A stretch of DNA of 64,000 nucleotides from Sinomicrobium pectinilyticum (GCF_003725735.1 NZ_RJTM01000116.1:1-64000), one strand, 5' to 3'. Numbered from the stretch's first letter, positions 8,634 through 18,401 are shown. Notes: generated by a model not told the origin, from the sequence alone. Made by a program: numbers and translations.

Positions 8634-8828
8634 TGCCGGAGGGTAGGCGGTTAGAGATCCCGGGTAACCGGTATCCCAGATAAATGATAAGACTCGACAG
8701 AATCCGGCTTACAGGCCTGCTTTTTTTTATTTTTAGAGACTCAAGGCTTCAGACCCCGGGCTTTAATTTCCGGGCATATACTGCATCACCATTCTTTTGC
8801 ACATGTCTCTCAACTTCGGAACTGCAGG

Positions 8829-9713
8829 CTAGCTGAACAGGTCTGATGACAGGTACCGGTCGCCACGATCGCATATAATTGTTACGATAACTCCCTCATT
8901 CAGGGTTTTGGCCAGTTTCAGGGCTGCACATACCGCTCCTCCGCTGCTCATCCCTGCAAATATCCCTTCTTCACGGGCCAGTCTCCTGGTCATTTCAGCG
9001 GCCTCGGCTTCACTTACTTCTATAATTTCATCAACTTTGGACGGGTTGAATATTCCCGGCAGGTATTCTTTCGGCCATTTGCGTATTCCGGGAATACTGG
9101 AATTATCGGTAGGCTGCACTCCAACGATACGGACATCCCGGTCCTTCTCTTTCAGGAAGGTAGAAGTCCCCATTATAGTGCCTGTAGTTCCCATTGCAGA
9201 TACAAAATGAGTGATATTTCCCCCGGTATCCCGCCATATTTCCGGACCCGTAGTCTTATAATGGGCTTTCCAGTTATCATCATTCCCAAACTGGTTCAGA
9301 GACATATACCCCTCTTCTGCCACCTTTTTTTCCGCATAATCCCGGGAACCTTCGATACCCGAATCCGATGAGGTCAGGGTTACCTTGGCTCCGTAAGCCC
9401 GCATTGTCTGAACCCGCTCACGGGTGGAGTTTTCCGGCATAACCAGTTCTATGTCCAGCTTGAACAAACCGGCTATCATCGCCAGGGCTATCCCCGTATT
9501 ACCACTGGTGGCTTCGATCAGCTTTGTTCCGGGTTTTATATCTCCCCGGTCCAGGGCGCTTTTTATCATATTGTACGCTGCCCTGTCTTTTACACTGCCT
9601 CCGGGATTATCTCCCTCCAGTTTCAGCAACAGGCTGATATTTTTATTCTTCACCAGAGTGGTTGCAGCTACCAATGGTGTATTCCCTATATTGTCGAGTA
9701 AGGTTTTATACAT
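8829..9713 (-). CDS. cysM: Cysteine synthase B (O-acetylserine sulfhydrylase)
   Basis: A 294-residue PLP enzyme that makes L-cysteine from O-acetylserine and sulfide, or in CysM also from thiosulfate. PLP binds Lys42 in GGSVKDR. The phosphate-binding loop is ATSGNTGIA, and FAGMSSGGAV and CDRGDRYLSS follow. The pattern SSIPGIRKWPKEYLPGIF is a close match to E. coli CysM as I remember it and separates it from CysK. The frame is open to 9806, but ATG 9713 gives the normal N-terminus MYKTLLDNIGNTPLV. It is a single gene on the minus strand between rnpB and tsaE. Confidence 0.93.
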   Translation of the reverse strand: MYKTLLDNIGNTPLVAATTLVKNKNISLLLKLEGDNPGGSVKDRAAYNMIKSALDRGDIKPGTKLIEATSGNTGIALAMIAGLFKLDIELVMPENSTRERVQTMRAYGAKVTLTSSDSGIEGSRDYAEKKVAEEGYMSLNQFGNDDNWKAHYKTTGPEIWRDTGGNITHFVSAMGTTGTIMGTSTFLKEKDRDVRIVGVQPTDNSSIPGIRKWPKEYLPGIFNPSKVDEIIEVSEAEAAEMTRRLAREEGIFAGMSSGGAVCAALKLAKTLNEGVIVTIICDRGDRYLSSDLFS

Positions 9714-9794
9714 GTCGAACAGCTTTATTATGCTTTTCCTATAGATTATATGGATTAATAGTGGCAAAAACCCGCTTCCGCGAATTTTATCATA

Positions 9795-9802
9795 CAAAAA
9801 TA
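9795..9802 (-). promoter_or_regulatory. -7 element upstream of cysM
   Basis: TATTTTTG on the minus strand fits TAnnTTTG. It implies a leader of about 75 bases before ATG 9713 and rules out the upstream in-frame start at 9806. Confidence 0.4.
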
Positions 9803-9833
9803 CCAATATTTTTATCGAAGAAGTACCCCTTCT

Positions 9834-10241
9834 TCAAAAAGATAATTCCCGTCTACCGTCCGCACTTTTTTCAATCCGGACGGCAACGGCATCTTCCGGC
9901 AGCAGCCCTTCGATCTTCTCCGGCCATTCGATAAAGACCCACGCACCGGTATAGAGATAATCTTCAATACCTATGTCCAGGGCCTCGATCTCATCATTAA
10001 TGCGATAGAAGTCAAAATGATATATTTTACTCCGGTGTTCTCCTTCGTACTCATTGACAAGCCCGAAGGTAGGGCTTCCGGTGACATCTTTTACACCCAG
10101 ATGATGCGCCAGTGATTTTATCAGGGTAGTTTTCCCTACTCCCATATCTCCGTAGAACAACAGGGTCTTTCCGGGCACTTCATCCAGAAGCTGCCGGGAC
10201 ACTACCTCTATTTCCTCCAGGGTATAACTGATCTTTTTCAA
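9834..10241 (-). CDS. tsaE: tRNA threonylcarbamoyladenosine biosynthesis ATPase TsaE
   Basis: A 135-residue P-loop ATPase that works with TsaB and TsaD to make t6A37 in ANN-decoding tRNAs. It has Walker A GDMGVGKTT (about residues 31-39), SPTFGLVNEY, the IYHFDFYRI strand and WVFIEWPEKI, all in family order and at the usual length. It lies 17 bases after porX on the same strand and is probably co-transcribed with it. A short inverted repeat (9817-9823 with 9829-9835) overlaps its stop codon. Confidence 0.92.
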   Translation of the reverse strand: MKKISYTLEEIEVVSRQLLDEVPGKTLLFYGDMGVGKTTLIKSLAHHLGVKDVTGSPTFGLVNEYEGEHRSKIYHFDFYRINDEIEALDIGIEDYLYTGAWVFIEWPEKIEGLLPEDAVAVRIEKSADGRRELSF

Positions 10242-10258
10242 GGTCTCGGTATTAAATT

Positions 10259-11806
10259 CTACCTGGGTTCCAGGACTATAAAAGGTATGATCATCTCCTC
10301 AAGTGATATTCCCCCGTGCTGATAGGTATTCCGGTAATAGCTCACGTAATGGTTATAATTATTGGGATATGCGAAAAAGAGATCATCCTTTGCAAAAATA
10401 AACGAACTGCTCATATTAATAGATGGCAAATGGATATCCTTAGGCCTTTTCGCCGCAAAGACCTCCTTAGCTTCGTAAGAAAGACTCCTGCCCGTTTTAT
10501 AGCGCAGATTCAGGCTTGTTTCCTTATCCCCTATCACCTTAGACGGATTTTTGACATTTATGGTGCCGTGGTCTGTGGTGAGCAAGAGTTTAAAACCGAG
10601 TTGTTGCGATTGCTGGATGATTTCCAGTAACGGGGAGTTTTTAAACCAGCTCTGGGTAAGTGAACGGTAGGCCTTATCATTGGATGCAAGCTCTTTGATA
10701 ACTTCCATTTCGGTTTTGGAATGCGAAAGTATATCCACAAAGTTGTACACCACTACGGTAAGGTCGTTATCCTTCTGTGATCTGAAGTTCTGTGCCAGTT
10801 GCCTTCCGGCCTTCAGACTGGAAATCTTATGGTATTCCCATTTGATATCCAGGCCGAGACGACGTATTTGTTCGTGCAGAAAATCTGCTTCGTGCAGGTT
10901 TTTTCCACCTTCATCCGTGTCGTTCTTCCAGTATTTAGGGTACAGCTTTTCCATTTCCGCTGGCATTAACCCCGCAAAAATGGCATTCCTGGCGTACTGT
11001 GTGGCTGTAGGAAGGATACTGAAATACGGTACTTCGTTTTTACTTTTATAATGTACATTGACCGCGTCTTCAATAGCCATCCACTGGTCATACCTGAGGT
11101 TGTCTATGACCACCAGCAGCGTAGGCGTGTTTTTCTGCAATTCCGGCACCACCAGTTCGCGGAACAGGGTATGTGACATTACCGGGCCTTCATCGTCCGA
11201 GAACCATCCGGGGTAATTCTTTTCTATGAACTTACCGAACTGCGTATTGGCTTCCGTCTTTTGCGATTCCAGTATCTCTACCATACCTACGTCCTCTATA
11301 TTTTCGAGTTCCAGTTCCCAGTACAAAAGTCTTTTATAGAGCCCGACCCATTCTTCGTAAGAATTGACCATGGCCATATCCATGGCAATCTTCCGAAACT
11401 CCTGCTGATAGTTAGCTGTAGTTTTTTCTGACACCAGTCGCGAGTGGTCGAGGTTTTTCTTCAGCGAAAGTAATATCTGATGCGGATTAACGGGCTTTAT
11501 CAGATAATCCGCTATTTTAGACCCTATGGCCTCTTCCATGAGGTATTCTTCCTCGCTCTTGGTAATCATCACTACCGGTAGATTCGGCCGTTTTGCTTTA
11601 ATTTCCGTCAGGGTTTCCAGGCCGGTCAGCCCCGGCATGTTTTCGTCCAGGAAGACAATATCGTAGCTGTTCTTATCGACATCTTCTATTGCATCGGCCC
11701 CGCTCTGGCAGGTAGAGATCGTATAGTTCTTTTTTTCTAGAAAGAGAATGTGCGGTTTCAACAAATCGATTTCATCATCAACCCACAGTATTTTTATGTT
11801 GCTCAT
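10259..11806 (-). CDS. porX: T9SS response regulator PorX (receiver plus PglZ domain)
   Basis: A 515-residue regulator of the type IX secretion system. The receiver domain (about residues 1-125) has Asp10-Asp11, the phosphoacceptor Asp54 in VFLDENMPG and the switch segment MITKSE with KPVNPHQ. A helical linker leads to the PglZ domain (about residues 200-515) of the alkaline phosphatase superfamily, with VVIDNLRYDQW, LPTATQYARNAIFAG and LLTTDHGT as metal-site motifs. Family knowledge: PorX pairs with the kinase PorY and the sigma factor SigP to control T9SS genes, and its PglZ part is a zinc-dependent phosphodiesterase. The frame is open to 11935, but ATG 11806 starts the receiver fold correctly (MSNIKILWVDDE). 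It is followed by tsaE. Confidence 0.95.
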   Translation of the reverse strand: MSNIKILWVDDEIDLLKPHILFLEKKNYTISTCQSGADAIEDVDKNSYDIVFLDENMPGLTGLETLTEIKAKRPNLPVVMITKSEEEYLMEEAIGSKIADYLIKPVNPHQILLSLKKNLDHSRLVSEKTTANYQQEFRKIAMDMAMVNSYEEWVGLYKRLLYWELELENIEDVGMVEILESQKTEANTQFGKFIEKNYPGWFSDDEGPVMSHTLFRELVVPELQKNTPTLLVVIDNLRYDQWMAIEDAVNVHYKSKNEVPYFSILPTATQYARNAIFAGLMPAEMEKLYPKYWKNDTDEGGKNLHEADFLHEQIRRLGLDIKWEYHKISSLKAGRQLAQNFRSQKDNDLTVVVYNFVDILSHSKTEMEVIKELASNDKAYRSLTQSWFKNSPLLEIIQQSQQLGFKLLLTTDHGTINVKNPSKVIGDKETSLNLRYKTGRSLSYEAKEVFAAKRPKDIHLPSINMSSSFIFAKDDLFFAYPNNYNHYVSYYRNTYQHGGISLEEMIIPFIVLEPR

Positions 11807-11996
11807 ATCCGTATATTTGTATTTTGCATTTCGTACTCCTTTTTTTATCAGACGGGGAAAATAACCGGATCGCGGTTTACAGGTTTCGCGCCAAAAATAA
11901 ACATTAAAAACCCTTAACGGGCATTTGACAAGCAAAGATAATTACTAACCGATACACAAATAAGGCAAAACCAAAAGTTTGCGAAATTTTATATAG

Positions 11997-13223
11997 ATGA
12001 ATCATACTAACAAGCTCAAAATATTTAACGATCCAATTTACGGATTTATTACCATACCCAACACTCTTGTTTTTGACCTTATAGAACACCGGTATTTCCA
12101 AAGGCTCCGCCGGATATCTCAAATGGGGCTGTCTTACCTCGTATATCCGGGAGCTCACCACACCCGGTTTCACCATGCCCTGGGTTGCATGCACCTTATG
12201 CAGAAAGCAGTGCAAACCCTTCGTTTTAAGAAGGTTGATATTTCCGAAGAAGAGGAAGAGGCCCTGCTTATAGCTATTTTGCTGCACGATATAGGCCATG
12301 GTCCCTTTTCCCATGCCATGGAACACAGTATCGTAAACGGGGTGAGCCACGAACAGATATCCCTGCTTTTCATGGAAGAACTCAACCGCACTTTTAACGG
12401 AAGTTTAACGCTGGCCATACAAATGTTCCGTGGCGAATACCATCGCAGGTTCATGCATCAGTTGATTTCGAGCCAGTTTGATATTGACCGGACGGATTAC
12501 CTGAAACGGGACAGCTTTTACACCGGGGTGGCCGAGGGCAATATAAATTCCGAAAGGCTGATTACCATGCTCAATGTGGTAGACAATGAACTGGCTATTG
12601 AGGAAAAAGGGATTTATTCCGTAGAAAAATTCCTGGTGGCACGACGACTGATGTACTGGCAGGTCTATCTCCATAAAACAGGGCTCGCAGCCGAACAGCT
12701 CCTTATACGTGTTTTGCAGAGAGCCAAGGAACTGGTTTCCGAAGGAGTTGATCTTAAAGCCAGTACGGCCCTGGAATATTTCCTCACCAACAAAGTGGAA
12801 ATACAGCATTTTGATGCTTCGGTTCTCGACATTTTTTCAAGGCTTGACGATTACGATATCATCTCAGCCATGAAAGAATGGCAATTTCACGACGACTTTG
12901 TTTTATCAAGGCTCTGCACCATGATCCTGAACCGTGACCTGCTCAAAATCAAGTACCGGAAAAAACCCTTCCCTGAAAAAAAACTGGAAAAACACATTGA
13001 CCTTTTCAAGGAAAGATATGATGTGCCGGAAGAAACGGCGCGTTATTTCGTATTTACAGGAAAAGTGGAGAACCTTGCCTATAGCATGGATAAAGAAAAT
13101 ATCCATATCCTGATGAAATCGGGAAAAATCTCCGATGTCGTCAAGGCATCCGACCTGCTCAACCTGAAAGCATTGTCCAGACCGGTGACCAAATATTATG
13201 CATGTTATCCCAAACACAGCTGA
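11997..13223 (+). CDS. HD domain phosphohydrolase (SAMHD1/dGTPase-like)
   Basis: A 408-residue protein with an HD metal site: Arg57-Phe-His-His60 (TRFHHALG), His97-Asp98 in LLHDIGHGPFSH, and a later aspartate in DIDRTDYLKRD. This architecture belongs to the dNTP triphosphohydrolase-like group, which includes SAMHD1 and bacterial dGTPases. The natural substrate of this bacterial subgroup is not settled. The opening KIFNDPIYGFITIP is typical for the group. It is placed before the lipid A block, an order common in flavobacteria, but 172 bases and a separate promoter argue against a shared transcript. Confidence 0.85.
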   Translation: MNHTNKLKIFNDPIYGFITIPNTLVFDLIEHRYFQRLRRISQMGLSYLVYPGAHHTRFHHALGCMHLMQKAVQTLRFKKVDISEEEEEALLIAILLHDIGHGPFSHAMEHSIVNGVSHEQISLLFMEELNRTFNGSLTLAIQMFRGEYHRRFMHQLISSQFDIDRTDYLKRDSFYTGVAEGNINSERLITMLNVVDNELAIEEKGIYSVEKFLVARRLMYWQVYLHKTGLAAEQLLIRVLQRAKELVSEGVDLKASTALEYFLTNKVEIQHFDASVLDIFSRLDDYDIISAMKEWQFHDDFVLSRLCTMILNRDLLKIKYRKKPFPEKKLEKHIDLFKERYDVPEETARYFVFTGKVENLAYSMDKENIHILMKSGKISDVVKASDLLNLKALSRPVTKYYACYPKHS

Positions 13224-13382
13224 AAAACAACAGCAAAAAAAATAAAAAGACCGTAAAAAGAAGTCCCTGTGAATTTTCAACCTGCCGTAGTTCACAGACT
13301 TATATAACACCTGTGTAACACCCCACCTGCGTGTTTCGTCTATTAACTTAAAGGGGCGATAACTTAATATTTACTTTTTTTA

Positions 13383-13390
13383 TACTTTTG
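13383..13390 (+). promoter_or_regulatory. -7 element directly before lpxD
   Basis: TACTTTTG fits TAnnTTTG and ends only 5 bases before ATG 13396. If used, transcription would begin at or next to the start codon, giving a leaderless or nearly leaderless mRNA. No -33 TTG is seen at the proper distance. Confidence 0.45.
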
Positions 13391-13395
13391 CAGGA

Positions 13396-14424
13396 ATGAA
13401 ATTTACAGCAAGTCAAATAGCAGGCATACTGGAAGGGGACATTATCGGAGACCCGGACGTAGAGGTTTCCAAGCTGGCCAAGATAGAAGAGGGTTCTGAA
13501 GGCGACCTTACTTTTCTGGCCAATCCCAAGTACCGGTCATATATTTACACTACGAAAGCTTCGATCACTATTGTAAACAAGGATTTCGAAGCTGAATCAG
13601 AACTCTCCACCACCCTTATAAAAGTGGAGGATGCCTATAAGTCTTTTTCCAGGTTACTGGAATATTACAACCAGGTAAAGATGAACAAAACCGGAATAGA
13701 ACAGCCTTCTTATATTTCGGAATCAGCCGGTTACGGTGAAAACATCTACCTCGGTGCTTTTGCTTATGTGGGAGATAATGTAAAAATAGGGAACAATTGT
13801 AAAATATATCCCAATGCTTATATAGGTGATAACGTTTCTCTCGGAGATAATGTAGTTATATTTGCAGGCGCCAAAATTTATTCCGAAACAATAATAGGCA
13901 ACAACTGTGTTATTCACAGCGGCGCCGTTATAGGTGCGGATGGGTTTGGTTTTACACCTGATGAAAACGGCAGGTATTCCAAAGTTCCGCAAACAGGAAA
14001 CGTAATTCTCGAAGATTATGTGGATATAGGGGCGGGGACTACTATAGACAGGGCCACATTGGGCTCTACCATCATAAGGAAAGGAGTGAAACTCGACAAC
14101 CAGATACAGGTAGCACACAATGTGGAAATCGGAGAAAACACCGTAATAGCCGCACAGACCGGTATTGCAGGATCTACCAAAATAGGAAAGAATTGTATGA
14201 TTGGAGGACAGGTAGGGATTGTAGGTCATTTAACCATAGGCAACCGCGTTAAGGTTCAGGCCCAGTCCGGAATCATAAGGAACATACAGGACGATGAGGT
14301 CCTTCAGGGTTCGCCCGCCTTTGCTCACGGAGATTTCAACAAATCCTACGTGCATTTCAAGAACCTGCCCAAATTAGTACAAACCATTCACCAATTCGAT
14401 AAAAAACGGAACGATAATGAGTAG
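13396..14424 (+). CDS. lpxD: UDP-3-O-acylglucosamine N-acyltransferase LpxD
   Basis: A 342-residue enzyme for the third step of lipid A synthesis: N-acylation of UDP-3-O-acyl-glucosamine from 3-hydroxyacyl-ACP. The N-terminal uridine-binding domain (about 1-100) has [12 protein letters not shown]. Next comes a left-handed beta-helix of hexapeptide repeats ([11 protein letters not shown] and similar), with catalytic His241 in QVAHNVEIG, and a C-terminal helix. It overlaps the lpxC-fabZ start by 8 bases (ATGAGTAG), which implies translational coupling. This is the full-length copy of two LpxD proteins in the block. Confidence 0.95.
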   Translation: MKFTASQIAGILEGDIIGDPDVEVSKLAKIEEGSEGDLTFLANPKYRSYIYTTKASITIVNKDFEAESELSTTLIKVEDAYKSFSRLLEYYNQVKMNKTGIEQPSYISESAGYGENIYLGAFAYVGDNVKIGNNCKIYPNAYIGDNVSLGDNVVIFAGAKIYSETIIGNNCVIHSGAVIGADGFGFTPDENGRYSKVPQTGNVILEDYVDIGAGTTIDRATLGSTIIRKGVKLDNQIQVAHNVEIGENTVIAAQTGIAGSTKIGKNCMIGGQVGIVGHLTIGNRVKVQAQSGIIRNIQDDEVLQGSPAFAHGDFNKSYVHFKNLPKLVQTIHQFDKKRNDNE

Positions 14425-15832
14425 TGATAAAGTTGCCAGACAACGTACCATTGCAAAAGAAGTTACGCTACAGGGAGTAGGTCTTCACACAGGACACGAA
14501 GTAACTATGACCTTTAAGCCTGCCCCGGAAAATCACGGTTACGCCTTTAAACGTATTGACCTCGAAGGCAGTCCGGTTATTGAAGCCGATGCCAATTATG
14601 TGGTTAACACCCAGAGAGGAACAAACCTGGAGAAAAAAGGGGTCCGTATACATACCTCCGAGCATGTTCTCGCTGCCCTGGTGGGACTGGAAATAGATAA
14701 TGTACTGATAGAGCTCAATGCCCCGGAGCCTCCCATTATGGACGGTTCCTCCAAATATTTCGTAGAAGCTCTGGAAAGTGCAGGTATGGTGGAGCAGGAT
14801 GTGGAAAGGGAAGAATACATTGTAAAAGATGTTATCTCTTACACAGATGAAGAGACCGGAAGCGAAATTACCGTTATACCTGCCGATGAATACCAGGTAA
14901 CCACTATGGTAGACTTCGGCACCAAAGTACTGGGAACACAGAATGCCACCCTGAAACAACTGTCCCAGTTCAAAAAAGAAATATCCAATGCCAGGACGTT
15001 CAGTTTCCTGCACGAAATAGAAACCCTGCTGGAACACGGCCTTATCAAAGGAGGTGATCTCAACAACGCTATCGTGTATGTAGACAAGGAACTGTCTCCC
15101 GCAACCATGGAAAAACTGAAAGTAGCCTTTCAGAAAGATTCCATTTCAATAAAACCGAACGGTATTCTTGACAACCTTACCCTACACTACCCTAATGAAG
15201 CGGCACGTCATAAACTTCTCGATGTCATCGGGGATCTCGCTCTCGTAGGTACACGTATCCGGGGCAAGATCATTGCCAACAAGCCCGGCCATTTTGTAAA
15301 CACGCAGTTTGCAAAAAAACTTTCCAAGATCATCAAGATAGAAAAAAGAAACAAAGTACCGCAGTACGATCTGAACCAGGCCCCGTTAATGGATGTTACG
15401 GACATTATGAAGAAGCTGCCTCACAGGCCGCCCTTCCTGTTGGTAGACAAGATCCTGGAACTTTCGGATACCCATGTTGTGGGGGTAAAGAACGTAACGA
15501 TGAACGAACCGTTCTTTGTCGGCCACTTCCCCGGCGCACCGGTAATGCCCGGCGTATTACAGGTAGAAGCTATGGCCCAGGCAGGAGGAATCCTGGTTTT
15601 GAGTACCGTACCGGATCCGGAGAACTACCTCACCTTCTTTATGAAGATAGACAAGGTAAAGTTCAAACAACAGGTGGGTCCGGGGGATACACTGATTTTT
15701 AAACTGGAACTTGTAACTCCTATACGAAGGGGTATATGCCACATGCAGGGATATGCCTATGCCAATGGTAAATTGGCTACCGAAGCCGAAATGATGGCAC
15801 AAATAGTAAAAGTAAAAAATGAAGAGGATTAG
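14417..15832 (+). CDS. lpxC-fabZ: LpxC-FabZ fusion: UDP-3-O-acyl-GlcNAc deacetylase / 3-hydroxyacyl-ACP dehydratase
   Basis: A 471-residue fusion characteristic of Bacteroidota. The N-terminal LpxC part (to about residue 305) is the committed zinc deacetylase of lipid A synthesis. It shows [11 protein letters not shown], the zinc histidine in [10 protein letters not shown], the [12 protein letters not shown] zinc His/Asp pair and [12 protein letters not shown]. The FabZ part (from about residue 326) dehydrates 3-hydroxyacyl-ACP, with [13 protein letters not shown] and the catalytic [20 protein letters not shown]. One polypeptide therefore links use of 3-hydroxyacyl-ACP for lipid A with fatty acid elongation. 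It overlaps lpxD by 8 bases and is followed by lpxA after 63 bases. Confidence 0.96.
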   Translation: MSSDKVARQRTIAKEVTLQGVGLHTGHEVTMTFKPAPENHGYAFKRIDLEGSPVIEADANYVVNTQRGTNLEKKGVRIHTSEHVLAALVGLEIDNVLIELNAPEPPIMDGSSKYFVEALESAGMVEQDVEREEYIVKDVISYTDEETGSEITVIPADEYQVTTMVDFGTKVLGTQNATLKQLSQFKKEISNARTFSFLHEIETLLEHGLIKGGDLNNAIVYVDKELSPATMEKLKVAFQKDSISIKPNGILDNLTLHYPNEAARHKLLDVIGDLALVGTRIRGKIIANKPGHFVNTQFAKKLSKIIKIEKRNKVPQYDLNQAPLMDVTDIMKKLPHRPPFLLVDKILELSDTHVVGVKNVTMNEPFFVGHFPGAPVMPGVLQVEAMAQAGGILVLSTVPDPENYLTFFMKIDKVKFKQQVGPGDTLIFKLELVTPIRRGICHMQGYAYANGKLATEAEMMAQIVKVKNEED

Positions 15833-15895
15833 GAAAACGACTCAACCGTCCTTCCCAATTCATTTCGCATTATAATTTTCGATCAATCGACACAC

Positions 15896-16681
15896 ATGAA
15901 TCAGCCTTTAGCATATGTACATCCGGGTGCCAAGATAGCCAAAAACGTGGTTATCGAGCCCTTCACTACCATCCATAACAATGTGATTATCGGGGAAGGG
16001 ACCTGGATAGGTTCTAACGTGACTATCATGGAAGGGGCACGGATTGGAAAAAACTGTAATATTTTCCCCGGGGCGGTTATCTCGGCTACTCCGCAGGACC
16101 TTAAATTCCAGGGAGAAGAAACCATTGTAGAGATTGGTGACAATACGACCATACGGGAGTGTGTTACCATAAACCGCGGCACCGTAGACCGGATGAAAAC
16201 CGTTATCGGTAAAAACTGCCTGATAATGGCTTATTGCCACATTGCACACGATTGTATTGTGGGAGACAACTGTATTTTTTCCAACAACAGTACCCTTGCC
16301 GGGCACATCACTGTTGGCGACTATGTGGTTCTTGCCGGAATGACGGCCGTTCACCAGTTCTGCTCTATCGGTAACCACGCTTTTGTTACCGGAGGATCAC
16401 TCGTACGAAAAGATGTTCCTCCGTATATCAAAGGAGCACGGGAACCCCTGTCGTATGTAGGGATCAACTCTGTCGGGCTCCGAAGAAGAGGGTACTCCGC
16501 CGAAAAGATCCGCGAAATACAGAACATTTACAGGATACTGTACCAGAAGAACTATAATAATACCCAGGCCATAGAGATCATAGAAGCAGAAATGGAGGCA
16601 ACTCCGGAAAGGGATGAGATCCTTCAGTTCATACGTGACTCTCAACGGGGTATTATGAAAGGATATTTCAACGCCGGGTAA
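15896..16681 (+). CDS. lpxA: UDP-N-acetylglucosamine O-acyltransferase LpxA
   Basis: A 261-residue trimeric left-handed beta-helix enzyme for the first step of lipid A synthesis. Hexapeptide repeats fill the first two thirds, for example IGEGTWIGSNVTIM and ISATPQDLKFQGEE, which is typical of LpxA. The catalytic base is His118 in CHIAHDC. The helical C-terminus SAEKIREIQNIYRILYQ is also family-typical. It lies inside the lipid A block between lpxC-fabZ and efp. Confidence 0.95.
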   Translation: MNQPLAYVHPGAKIAKNVVIEPFTTIHNNVIIGEGTWIGSNVTIMEGARIGKNCNIFPGAVISATPQDLKFQGEETIVEIGDNTTIRECVTINRGTVDRMKTVIGKNCLIMAYCHIAHDCIVGDNCIFSNNSTLAGHITVGDYVVLAGMTAVHQFCSIGNHAFVTGGSLVRKDVPPYIKGAREPLSYVGINSVGLRRRGYSAEKIREIQNIYRILYQKNYNNTQAIEIIEAEMEATPERDEILQFIRDSQRGIMKGYFNAG

Positions 16682-16737
16682 ATCTCTGCCTGTCGTTTTT
16701 GGTTAAAAAGAAGTTTAAGCGATAAAAAACATAAAAC

Positions 16738-17304
16738 ATGGCAACAACGTCAGATATCCGGAAAGGATTGTGTATCCGGTATAACCATGACATCTTTAAA
16801 GTGATAGAGTTCCTGCACGTAAAACCGGGAAAAGGTCCGGCTTTCGTACGTACCAAACTGAAAAGTGTTACAACCGGTAAAGTGATAGATAATACTTTTT
16901 CCGCAGGACATAAAATAGAAGATGTGCGGGTGGAAACCCATACCTTTCAATACCTTTATCCCGAAGGGGAAACTTTCCATTTTATGAACACGGAAGATTT
17001 CAACCAGATCTCCCTTTCCAAAAATGCCCTTGATGCGCCGGAATTGCTCAAAGAAGGAGAAGTAGTAACCATCCTCATCAATACCGAGGACAGCATGCCC
17101 CTATCCGTAGAAATGCCTTCACACGTTATCCTTGAGGTTACACATACCGAACCCGGTGTAAAAGGAAATACCGCTACCAATGCCACCAAACCGGCAACGA
17201 TGGAAACCGGGGCTACCGTAAACGTTCCGCTGTTTATCAACGAAGGAGACAAAATAAAGATCGAAACCGACAAGGGTACCTACGTAGAGCGGGTAAAAGA
17301 ATAA
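16738..17304 (+). CDS. efp: Translation elongation factor P
   Basis: A 188-residue, three-domain factor that rescues ribosomes stalled at polyproline. The loop that reaches the peptidyl centre is VKPGKGPAFVRT with Lys32 at the tip, the position that carries modifications in other bacteria. No epmA/epmB-like gene is nearby, so the modification here is unknown. The C-terminal domain ends in FINEGDKIKIETDKGTYVER. It sits in the lipid A block between lpxA and lpxD2, 20 bases before the latter, a conserved flavobacterial order. Confidence 0.95.
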   Translation: MATTSDIRKGLCIRYNHDIFKVIEFLHVKPGKGPAFVRTKLKSVTTGKVIDNTFSAGHKIEDVRVETHTFQYLYPEGETFHFMNTEDFNQISLSKNALDAPELLKEGEVVTILINTEDSMPLSVEMPSHVILEVTHTEPGVKGNTATNATKPATMETGATVNVPLFINEGDKIKIETDKGTYVERVKE

Positions 17305-17324
17305 GCCTATAAACGGGAGAGCCT

Positions 17325-18260
17325 ATGAAATTTCCACAGGTACACACATTGCGGCAAATAGCTGCCATTCTGGACTGCGACTACGTGGGCCCGGAAGATT
17401 TCCCTGTCTCGGGAATGAACGAAATACATGTTGTGGAACCCGGCGATATTGTCTTTGTCGATCATCCCAAGTATTACGATAAAGCTCTCAATTCTGCCGC
17501 CACGGTAGTGCTCATTAACAAGCAGGTGGAATGTCCGGAAGACAAAGCCCTGCTTATATCTGACGATCCTTTCCGCGATTTCAATAAACTCACCGGTCAC
17601 TTCCGGCCTTTTGAAAGAGCCGGGGTCTCTGTCTCCCCCACGGCCGCTATAGGTGAAAACACCATCATACAGCCCAACGTATTTATCGGTAACCATGTTA
17701 TCATCGGCGATAATTGTGTTATTCACCCCAACGTTACCATATACGACAATACGGTTATAGGAAACAATGTCACTATTCATGCCGGTACGGTCCTCGGAGC
17801 CGATGCTTTTTACTACAAAAAAAGACCGGAAGGGTTCGATAAACTGCTGTCCGGCGGTAACGTGGTCATTGAAGATTTTGTCGATCTCGGTGCCTCGTGT
17901 ACCATAGACAAAGGAGTTACCGGAAGCACCCGGATAAAAGAGGGCGCCAAACTGGACAACCAGGTGCATGTGGGACATGACACCGTTATCGGAAAAAAAT
18001 GTCTCATAGCCTCACAAACCGGAATTGCCGGTTGCGTTGTTATTGAAGACGAAGTGACCATATGGGGACAGGTAGGCATGACCAGCGGCATTACCATAGG
18101 TGCCAGAGCCGTTATCCTGGCGCAGTCCGGAATAAGTAAGTCCCTCGAAGGAAATACTACCTATTTCGGTTATCCTGCCGAGGAAGCCCGTAAAAAATAC
18201 AGGGAACTGGCCGCTATACGGAAAATACCGGAAATTATAGAAGTGCTCAACAACAGGTAA
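17325..18260 (+). CDS. Second LpxD-like N-acyltransferase
   Basis: A 311-residue paralogue of the first LpxD, with the same layout: an N-terminal uridine-domain-like part (GDIVFVDHPKYYDKAL), a hexapeptide beta-helix, and the catalytic-type His218 in VHVGHDTVIG. It is about 30 residues shorter, and the end of the helix differs (GCVVIEDEVTIWGQVGM), with a short C-terminal tail RKIPEIIEVL. Because the active-site histidine is kept, it may be an active acyltransferase with different chain or acceptor preference. Many flavobacteria have this second copy after efp. Its specific role is not known to me. Confidence 0.85.
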   Translation: MKFPQVHTLRQIAAILDCDYVGPEDFPVSGMNEIHVVEPGDIVFVDHPKYYDKALNSAATVVLINKQVECPEDKALLISDDPFRDFNKLTGHFRPFERAGVSVSPTAAIGENTIIQPNVFIGNHVIIGDNCVIHPNVTIYDNTVIGNNVTIHAGTVLGADAFYYKKRPEGFDKLLSGGNVVIEDFVDLGASCTIDKGVTGSTRIKEGAKLDNQVHVGHDTVIGKKCLIASQTGIAGCVVIEDEVTIWGQVGMTSGITIGARAVILAQSGISKSLEGNTTYFGYPAEEARKKYRELAAIRKIPEIIEVLNNR

Positions 18261-18401
18261 CTACACAGGGAATACCGCTGCGTAAAAAATGGACTACATC
18301 ATCGTTCCGCAATGCAAAACAGGAATTCCGGCTAACAAAAAAATAACAATTCTTGCCGAACATTAAACGGCAAAGCGTAACGCATAATCCATATAAAACC
18401 C

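Larger units (their letters stand above)
8393..8725 (+). ncRNA. rnpB: RNase P RNA (class A)
   Basis: This is the catalytic RNA that trims the 5' leaders of tRNA precursors. It is identified by the universal core pieces in order: GAGGAAAGTCCGGACACCAC (CR-I), ACAGAAAGGATG, GGTAAACTC, GGGTAGGCGGTTAGAG, AGATAAATGAT, and CGACAGAATCCGGCTTA near the 3' end. The ends were set by the P1 helix GCAGGCC (8395-8401) with GGCCTGC (8714-8720), followed by a T8 tract. Two nearly identical palindromes lie inside it, one at the P3 position and one in the arm before GGGTAGGC. Exact ends are uncertain by a few bases. Confidence 0.95.
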
